A stretch of DNA of 64,000 nt from Cytobacillus sp. FSL H8-0458 (GTDB lineage Bacteria > Bacillota > Bacilli > Bacillales > Cytobacillaceae): the NCBI RefSeq assembly GCF_038002165.1, contig NZ_JBBOBR010000001.1:1550001-1614000 (forward strand), in the 5' to 3' direction. The stretch's first letter is position 1. Every line of letters begins with the position of its first letter. The position numbers were made by a program, and so were the translations under genes. Positions 59,368 to 64,000 of the stretch are shown in pieces. A model generated the notes under the pieces. It was not told the DNA's origin. It worked only from the letters and a program-made list of their open reading frames with translations, and made no database searches.

Positions 59368-59392
59368 TCACTAACTATTGGAGGTCTTTTAA

Positions 59393-60874
59393 ATGAAGAA
59401 AGTATTAAATTTTATTAATGGTGAATGGTGTGAATCGTCAACTGGCAAAACTGCTTCTGTTTTAAATCCTGCAACAGGTGAAGTCCTTGCTGAAGTAACA
59501 CAGTCAGCAAAAGAAGATGTTGACAGAGCTGTAGAAGCTGCGAAAACCGCTCAAAAATCCTGGCGATTAGTGCCAGCCCCCGAGCGTGCTGAAATTCTCT
59601 ATCAGGTTGCTTTTTTACTGAAAGAAAGAAAAGAAGACTTGGCTCAAATCCTTACGAGTGAAATGGGAAAAGTGATTGACGAAGGCCGGGGAGAAGTACA
59701 GGAAGCGATTGATATGGCGTACTACATGGCAGGCGAAGGGCGCAGGATGTTTGGAGATACAGTTCCGTCTGAGCTTCGCAATAAATTTGCCATGAGTGTC
59801 AGGGTGCCTGTTGGAGTGGCAGGATTGATCACTCCATGGAATTTCCCAATCGCGATTGCTTCATGGAAGTCGCTTCCTGCTCTTGTAACGGGAAATGCAA
59901 TTGTATGGAAGCCGGCAACTGAAACGCCAATTCTTGCAGCTGAGTTTGTGAAAATTTATGAAGAGGCAGGTCTGCCAAAAGGCTTAATTAACCTTGTTCA
60001 TGGATCGGGAAGTGTAGTTGGAAATGCAATGGTTGAACATCCGGACATCGATTTAATTTCTTTTACAGGATCGAATGAAGTTGGCAGAGATATCAATGGC
60101 AAAGCAGGAGCTCTATTAAAGCGTACTTCTCTTGAAATGGGCGGGAAGAATGCCATTACGGTGCTTGAGGATGCAGACCTTGATCTTGCTGTAGAAGGAA
60201 TCCTTTGGGGGGCTTTTGGAACCAGCGGCCAAAGATGTACCGCTACAAGCCGTGTCCTGGTGCACAAAGATGTAAAAGAAGAACTTGAAGGAAAGCTGCT
60301 GGATCGCATTGGAGAACTGAAGCTTGGCAATGGGATGGATGAAACAGTTAAAGTTGGACCTGTCATTAATCGTTCTTCCCTTGAAAGAATCGATGAGTAT
60401 GTGAAAATAGGCCAGGAAGAGGGAGCAAAGCTGCTTGCTGGCGGTAAAATTGCCAATGGTGATGGTTTGGACAAAGGAAACTTCTACTTACCGACCATTT
60501 TCACAGATGTAAAACCGAATATGAGAATCGCCATGGAAGAAATCTTTGGGCCAGTCGTTTCCATTATACCAATTCAAAGTATGGAAGAAGCCATTGAAAT
60601 TAATAATATGGTAGAATTCGGTCTTTCCAGCGCCATTTATACACAAAATGTCAATCAGGCATTCGAGGCTATGAGAGATTTGGATACTGGTATTGTTTAT
60701 GTTAATGCAGGAACAACCGGAGCGGAAATTCACCTTCCATTTGGCGGAACGAAAGGAACGGGCAATGGCCATAGGGATTCCGGTGTAGCTTCACTGGATG
60801 TCTATACAGAATGGAAATCCATTTATGTGGATTACAGCGGGAAGCTGCAGAGAGCGCAGATTGATAATTATTAA
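59393..60874 (+). CDS. NAD(P)-dependent aldehyde dehydrogenase
   Basis: A 493-residue ALDH: GLITPWNFPIAI (about 143-154), SFTGSNEVGRDI, catalytic Glu in SLEMGGKNA (about 247) and catalytic Cys in SGQRCTATSR (about 281). The C-terminal LPFGGTKGTGNGHRDSG is typical of semialdehyde dehydrogenases (including aminoadipate/alpha-ketoglutaric semialdehyde types). It acts after the aminotransferase in the operon. Followed by a terminator. Confidence 0.9.
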   Translation: MKKVLNFINGEWCESSTGKTASVLNPATGEVLAEVTQSAKEDVDRAVEAAKTAQKSWRLVPAPERAEILYQVAFLLKERKEDLAQILTSEMGKVIDEGRGEVQEAIDMAYYMAGEGRRMFGDTVPSELRNKFAMSVRVPVGVAGLITPWNFPIAIASWKSLPALVTGNAIVWKPATETPILAAEFVKIYEEAGLPKGLINLVHGSGSVVGNAMVEHPDIDLISFTGSNEVGRDINGKAGALLKRTSLEMGGKNAITVLEDADLDLAVEGILWGAFGTSGQRCTATSRVLVHKDVKEELEGKLLDRIGELKLGNGMDETVKVGPVINRSSLERIDEYVKIGQEEGAKLLAGGKIANGDGLDKGNFYLPTIFTDVKPNMRIAMEEIFGPVVSIIPIQSMEEAIEINNMVEFGLSSAIYTQNVNQAFEAMRDLDTGIVYVNAGTTGAEIHLPFGGTKGTGNGHRDSGVASLDVYTEWKSIYVDYSGKLQRAQIDNY

Positions 60875-60902
60875 TTTGTTATTAGAAAGTGATGATAGAA
60901 GA

Positions 60903-60934
60903 GGAGTTTAAGAAGTTTTTAAACTCCTTTTTTT
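60903..60934 (+). terminator. Terminator after aldehyde dehydrogenase gene
   Basis: Perfect 8-bp stem GGAGTTTA/TAAACTCC (60903-60910 with 60920-60927), followed by T7. Downstream genes may be expressed by read-through or their own promoter. Confidence 0.85.
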
Positions 60935-60996
60935 AATATAAAACAAAAAGAATTATGATGGAAACCACCATATTTTTGCAAAAGGAGCAATTTAGC

Positions 60997-61845
60997 ATGG
61001 AAACGTTAACAGTTGTAGGTTCCGGTGTAATGGGCAGAGGAATCGCTTATGCAGCAGCACTTGGGGGCTTTCACGTCTTTTTACATGACGTAAACGAAGA
61101 GAATCTGGATAAAGCAAAAAGTTATATTGAAACAGAAATGAGAAAAAGCGCTGAAAAAGGCTACTTGAACCATGATCAGGTAACAGCTGCTCTCAGCAGT
61201 CTAGAATTTACAACTGATTTAAAAACGGCTGCAGAAAATGCTGATGTAGTTATTGAAGCTGTTTTTGAAATGATGGAGTTAAAGATCGACATTTTTAAAC
61301 AGCTTGATCAATATTGTCCGGAGCATACGATTCTCGCAACCAACACTTCCACCATGAGCCCCACAGAGATTGCCGCACAAACATCCAGACCGGAAAAATG
61401 TATTGCCATGCACTTTTTTAACCCTGTTCACAAAATGAAGCTTATTGAAATTATTAGAGGTTTACAGACTTCAGACGAGACTGTAGATAAAGCTAAGGAA
61501 ATAGGCAGGAAGCTGAACAAGGAAACAGTAGAAGTTAACGAGTTTCCTGGATTTGTTACCAGCCGGATGAATTGTCTGATCGGCAATGAGGCGATGAATC
61601 TTCTTATGGAGGGTGTTGCCTCTGCAGAGGATATTGATAAAGCAATGAAGCTTGGTCTGAATCATCCAATGGGTCCCTTGGCGCTCGCTGATTTGGTTGG
61701 TTTGGATACGAGACTGAGAAACATGGAGTATTTGCATAAAACCCTGGGTGAAAAATATCGTCCTTGTCCGCTCCTGATTAAGTATGTTAAAGCCGGTAGA
61801 CTCGGGCGCAAATCAGGACGCGGATTTTACGAATATGAAGTTTAG
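60997..61845 (+). CDS. 3-hydroxyacyl-CoA (3-hydroxybutyryl-CoA) dehydrogenase
   Basis: A 282-residue enzyme with the NAD motif VVGSGVMGRGIAYAAALGG (about 5-23), the catalytic His in AMHFFNPVHKMKLIE (about 136-150) and the C-terminal GLNHPMGPLALADLVGLD dimer domain. ATG 60997 follows AAAGGAGC. It converts 3-hydroxyacyl-CoA to 3-oxoacyl-CoA. The next genes encode a CoA transferase, so the product could be acetoacetyl-CoA. Confidence 0.93.
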   Translation: METLTVVGSGVMGRGIAYAAALGGFHVFLHDVNEENLDKAKSYIETEMRKSAEKGYLNHDQVTAALSSLEFTTDLKTAAENADVVIEAVFEMMELKIDIFKQLDQYCPEHTILATNTSTMSPTEIAAQTSRPEKCIAMHFFNPVHKMKLIEIIRGLQTSDETVDKAKEIGRKLNKETVEVNEFPGFVTSRMNCLIGNEAMNLLMEGVASAEDIDKAMKLGLNHPMGPLALADLVGLDTRLRNMEYLHKTLGEKYRPCPLLIKYVKAGRLGRKSGRGFYEYEV

Positions 61846-61872
61846 CATTGGACCGAATTGGAGGCCGGTAAT

Positions 61873-62604
61873 ATGAACAACACCAACAACTGTGAAAAGC
61901 TTGTTTCAGCAGAAGAAGCCGTTCAGTTTATTCAGCGGGGAGACAGTGTATTAGTAGGAGGTTTCGGTCTTTGCGGCACTCCTTTTACACTGATAGACAC
62001 CATTACAGAAACAGATCATACCCGAGAATTAACGATCATCAGCAATAATTTAGGGGAAGCAGGCAAAGGCTTAGGAAAACTATTAATCTCTAATCATGTT
62101 AAAAAAGCAGTTGGTTCGTATTTTACATCGAATCGCGATGCGGTAAAAGCATGGAAAAACGGCGAACTGGAGATTGAACTCATTCCTCAGGGTACTCTTG
62201 CTGAGGCGATTCGCGCAGGAGGTGCCGGAATTGCAGGTTTTTATACCAAAACGGCTGTCGGTACCAAGCTGGCAGATGGGAAAGAAGAACGCACTTTTGA
62301 TGGGGAAAGGTATATCTTCATAAGAGGCTTAAAAGCAAATGTGGCTCTTATAAAAGCTGAAAAAGCGGATACACTTGGAAATCTCATTTATTCAAAAACA
62401 GCCCGGAATTTTAATCCGATGATGGCAACGGCTGCCAAACTGGTTATTGCCGAGGTGGATGAGATAGTTGAAGCAGGTACTCTTGATCCTGAAAAGATAG
62501 TTACCCCGCATTCCTTTGTTGATATGGTCGTAATAAATGATCGCTATGAAAAAATAGGGGGTGAGTATGTTGAGCGTTGCCGGCAAAAAACTGGATACAG
62601 ATAA
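61873..62604 (+). CDS. 3-oxoacid CoA-transferase, subunit A
   Basis: A 243-residue CoA-transferase alpha subunit: SVLVGGFGLCGTPFTLID (about 25-42), NNLGEAGKGLGKL and IPQGTLAEAIRAGGAGIAGFYT (split, about 108-129). This is the ScoA/AtoD type acting on acetoacetate or related oxoacids. ATG 61873 follows TTGGAGG. It overlaps subunit B by 38 bp. Confidence 0.92.
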   Translation: MNNTNNCEKLVSAEEAVQFIQRGDSVLVGGFGLCGTPFTLIDTITETDHTRELTIISNNLGEAGKGLGKLLISNHVKKAVGSYFTSNRDAVKAWKNGELEIELIPQGTLAEAIRAGGAGIAGFYTKTAVGTKLADGKEERTFDGERYIFIRGLKANVALIKAEKADTLGNLIYSKTARNFNPMMATAAKLVIAEVDEIVEAGTLDPEKIVTPHSFVDMVVINDRYEKIGGEYVERCRQKTGYR

Positions 62605-63247
62605 AGTGAGAATTGCAAAAAGAATTGCCATGGAGCTCCCGGAAGGCTCTGTTGTCAATCTCGGTGTAGGAATACCTACCTTAATACAAAACTATTTAAA
62701 GCCTGAAAGCAAAGTGTATCTGCAATCAGAAAACGGGCTGCTGGGAATGGGCCCTACTCCACCTGAGGAAGAAATTGATATGGATTTGATAAGTGCCAGC
62801 AAACATCCGATTTCATTGGGAATAGGCGCCTCCATTTTCTCAAGTTCTGACTCGTTTGTCATGATTCGCGGAGGCCATATTGATGTGGCTGTTTTAGGTG
62901 CACTTCAAGTAAGCGGATCAGGAGAAATAGCGAACTGGGCAGTCCCTGGTCAGGATATTTTGGGAGTTGGCGGTGCTATGGACTTAGTGGCGAGTGCTAA
63001 AAAGATTATTATAGCCATCACCCATGTAACTAAAGATCATCTTCCGAAAATTGTTAAATCCCTAACTTACCCTGCAAGCGGGATACGAAAAGCGGAAATG
63101 ATCGTGACAGAAAAAGCAGTATTCAAAATAACCAATGGACAATTATATCTCGAAGAAATATCTGAGTCCAGCTCTATTGATGAAATTAGAAATTTGACAG
63201 ATGCCGCATTTATCATTTCAGAAAATCTGAAGAAAATGCCTGTTTAA
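62567..63247 (+). CDS. 3-oxoacid CoA-transferase, subunit B
   Basis: About 226 residues: VNLGVGIPTLIQNYL (about 31-45), catalytic Glu in LQSENGLLGMGP (about 54), and GGHIDVAVLGALQVSGSGEIANW. The start is ATG 62567, with TTG 62570 and GTG 62561 as alternatives close to AGGGGGTGA. Forms the heteromeric CoA-transferase with the preceding subunit. Confidence 0.9.
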   Translation: MLSVAGKKLDTDKVRIAKRIAMELPEGSVVNLGVGIPTLIQNYLKPESKVYLQSENGLLGMGPTPPEEEIDMDLISASKHPISLGIGASIFSSSDSFVMIRGGHIDVAVLGALQVSGSGEIANWAVPGQDILGVGGAMDLVASAKKIIIAITHVTKDHLPKIVKSLTYPASGIRKAEMIVTEKAVFKITNGQLYLEEISESSSIDEIRNLTDAAFIISENLKKMPV

Positions 63248-63263
63248 TAGAAAGGTGTTAAAT

Positions 63264-64000
63264 ATGGATTTTAATAATATTTTAGTCCGTGCTGAAGAAG
63301 GTATTGGTTTTATCATTATTAATCGTCCGGAATTGAGAAACGCCTTAAATATTGATACTCTCCTGGAAATAGAAACAGCACTGGATAAAATGAGAGACGA
63401 TGAAGATATCCGCGTCATCATTTTTTCAGGTGCAGGTGAAAAATCCTTTGCCGCTGGTGCAGACATAAGCCAGCTAAGCAAAAGGACCATGATCGATGCT
63501 CTTAAGCCAAATATGACTGCAACTTACCGGAAAATTGAGGACTATGAAAAGCCGACCATAGCTGCAATAAATGGATATGCTTTAGGAGGGGGATTGGAGC
63601 TTGCACTAGCCTGTGATATCCGTGTAGCTTCATTAAATGCTAAGGTTGGCCTTCCTGAAGTGGGATTAGGAATTATGCCTGGGGCAGGCGGAACTCAGCG
63701 CCTGTCCAGAATTATTGGAAAAGGCAAAGCAATGGAACTGATCTTAACTGGTGATGTCATTACTGCTGCAGAAGCGGAAAGATTGAATATGATCAGCAAA
63801 GCCGTTCCGCAGGAGGAGCTGATAGAAACGGCAAAAGGATATGCCCGAAGAATTAGTGTAAAAGGACCCCTCGCTTTAAGAATGGCGAAGGCAGCCGTTA
63901 ATCGCGGAGCAGACATGGAAATGGAAACGGCGCTTTATTTGGAAAAGCTTGCCCAGACTATCTTAATCGGCTCGGAAGATAAATTGGAAGGAACACAAGC
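63264..64000 (+). CDS. Enoyl-CoA hydratase/isomerase (runs off the window)
   Basis: The frame is open from ATG 63264 (behind GAAAGGTG) to the window end: 245 residues, missing only a short C-terminus. Crotonase features: GFIIINRPELRNALN (about 14-28), the oxyanion-hole segments GEKSFAAGADISQL and NGYALGGGLELALACD (about 102-117), catalytic Glu region VGLPEVGLGIMPGAGGTQRL (about 127-146), which matches true hydratases. It would supply 3-hydroxyacyl-CoA to the dehydrogenase upstream. Confidence 0.9.
   Translation, partial: MDFNNILVRAEEGIGFIIINRPELRNALNIDTLLEIETALDKMRDDEDIRVIIFSGAGEKSFAAGADISQLSKRTMIDALKPNMTATYRKIEDYEKPTIAAINGYALGGGLELALACDIRVASLNAKVGLPEVGLGIMPGAGGTQRLSRIIGKGKAMELILTGDVITAAEAERLNMISKAVPQEELIETAKGYARRISVKGPLALRMAKAAVNRGADMEMETALYLEKLAQTILIGSEDKLEGTQ

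Noticed and set aside
1-64000. CRISPR arrays, tRNA/rRNA genes, insertion sequences, prophage modules
   Set aside because: No spaced direct repeats, tRNA-like cloverleafs, rRNA blocks, transposases or phage structural genes were recognised on either strand.

Overview
The window reads as chromosome of a low-GC Gram-positive endospore-forming relative of Bacillus; the gene set and protein sequences fit Bacillaceae of the Cytobacillus/Bacillus type. This is an inference from family resemblance (YkvI, YvrJ, DUF3231, DUF1659/DUF2922, zinc-free L31/L33, strong AGGAGG ribosome sites, frequent TTG/GTG starts), not from a search. No rRNA, tRNA, CRISPR array, prophage or intact insertion sequence was seen.

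Layout. 0-2.2 kb: zinc-independent ribosomal proteins L31 (type B) and L33 with an FAD protein behind a Zur-like box. 2.2-7.1 kb: a sigma-54 activator (5' end apparently frameshifted) divergent from a YfcC-type carrier and an isoaspartyl dipeptidase that share a near-consensus -24/-12 promoter. 7.2-12.5 kb: RpiR regulator, M20 hydrolase, GNAT, enolase-superfamily N-acylamino acid racemase and YkvI transporter, which looks like the D-to-L amino acid conversion pathway. 12.5-25.7 kb: mostly single genes: MocR regulator, class D beta-lactamase, RidA, acetyltransferase, EamA exporter, phospholipase A2-like protein, VOC protein, cysteine desulfurase, ADP-ribosyltransferase-like protein, DUF3231 protein, a DsbA/FrnE-type protein whose first active-site Cys codon is TGA, a ferritin-like/cupin fusion and a DUF2243 pair. 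25.8-31.3 kb: mannitol operon (mtlA as fused IICBA, mtlR, mtlD) interrupted by a highly structured non-coding element. 32.4-40.5 kb: a GntR regulator, spermidine/putrescine-like ABC importer and multi-subunit amine/amino-acid dehydrogenase, tied together by three copies of one AT-rich palindrome.

40.5-42.9 kb: a minus-strand cluster of an orphan sigma factor, DUF1659, DUF2922, YvrJ and a winged-helix protein. Two of its genes carry an identical promoter-like pattern with identical 16-bp spacing. 43-57.2 kb: an AT-richer block with a metal-resistance character: two CsoR regulators, MATE exporter, membrane cupredoxin, copZ, copA and a His-rich exported protein. Embedded in it is an operon for a degenerate PIG-L protein, a dipeptide-type ABC importer whose binding protein has a C-terminal membrane anchor, and a small sulfite-reductase-like protein. 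The PIG-L operon carries an upstream sequence closely resembling the copA control region. 57.5-64 kb: a membrane protein, then a catabolic cluster (aminotransferase, aldehyde dehydrogenase, 3-hydroxyacyl-CoA dehydrogenase, CoA-transferase A/B, enoyl-CoA hydratase) that runs off the window.

Strongest leads: the candidate selenocysteine DsbA with a downstream stem-loop (22.9 kb), the copper-linked PIG-L/ABC/reductase operon (45.9-53 kb), and the orphan sigma factor with its inferred promoter (40.6-42.9 kb). All functions are assigned by reading motifs; no database comparison was possible.
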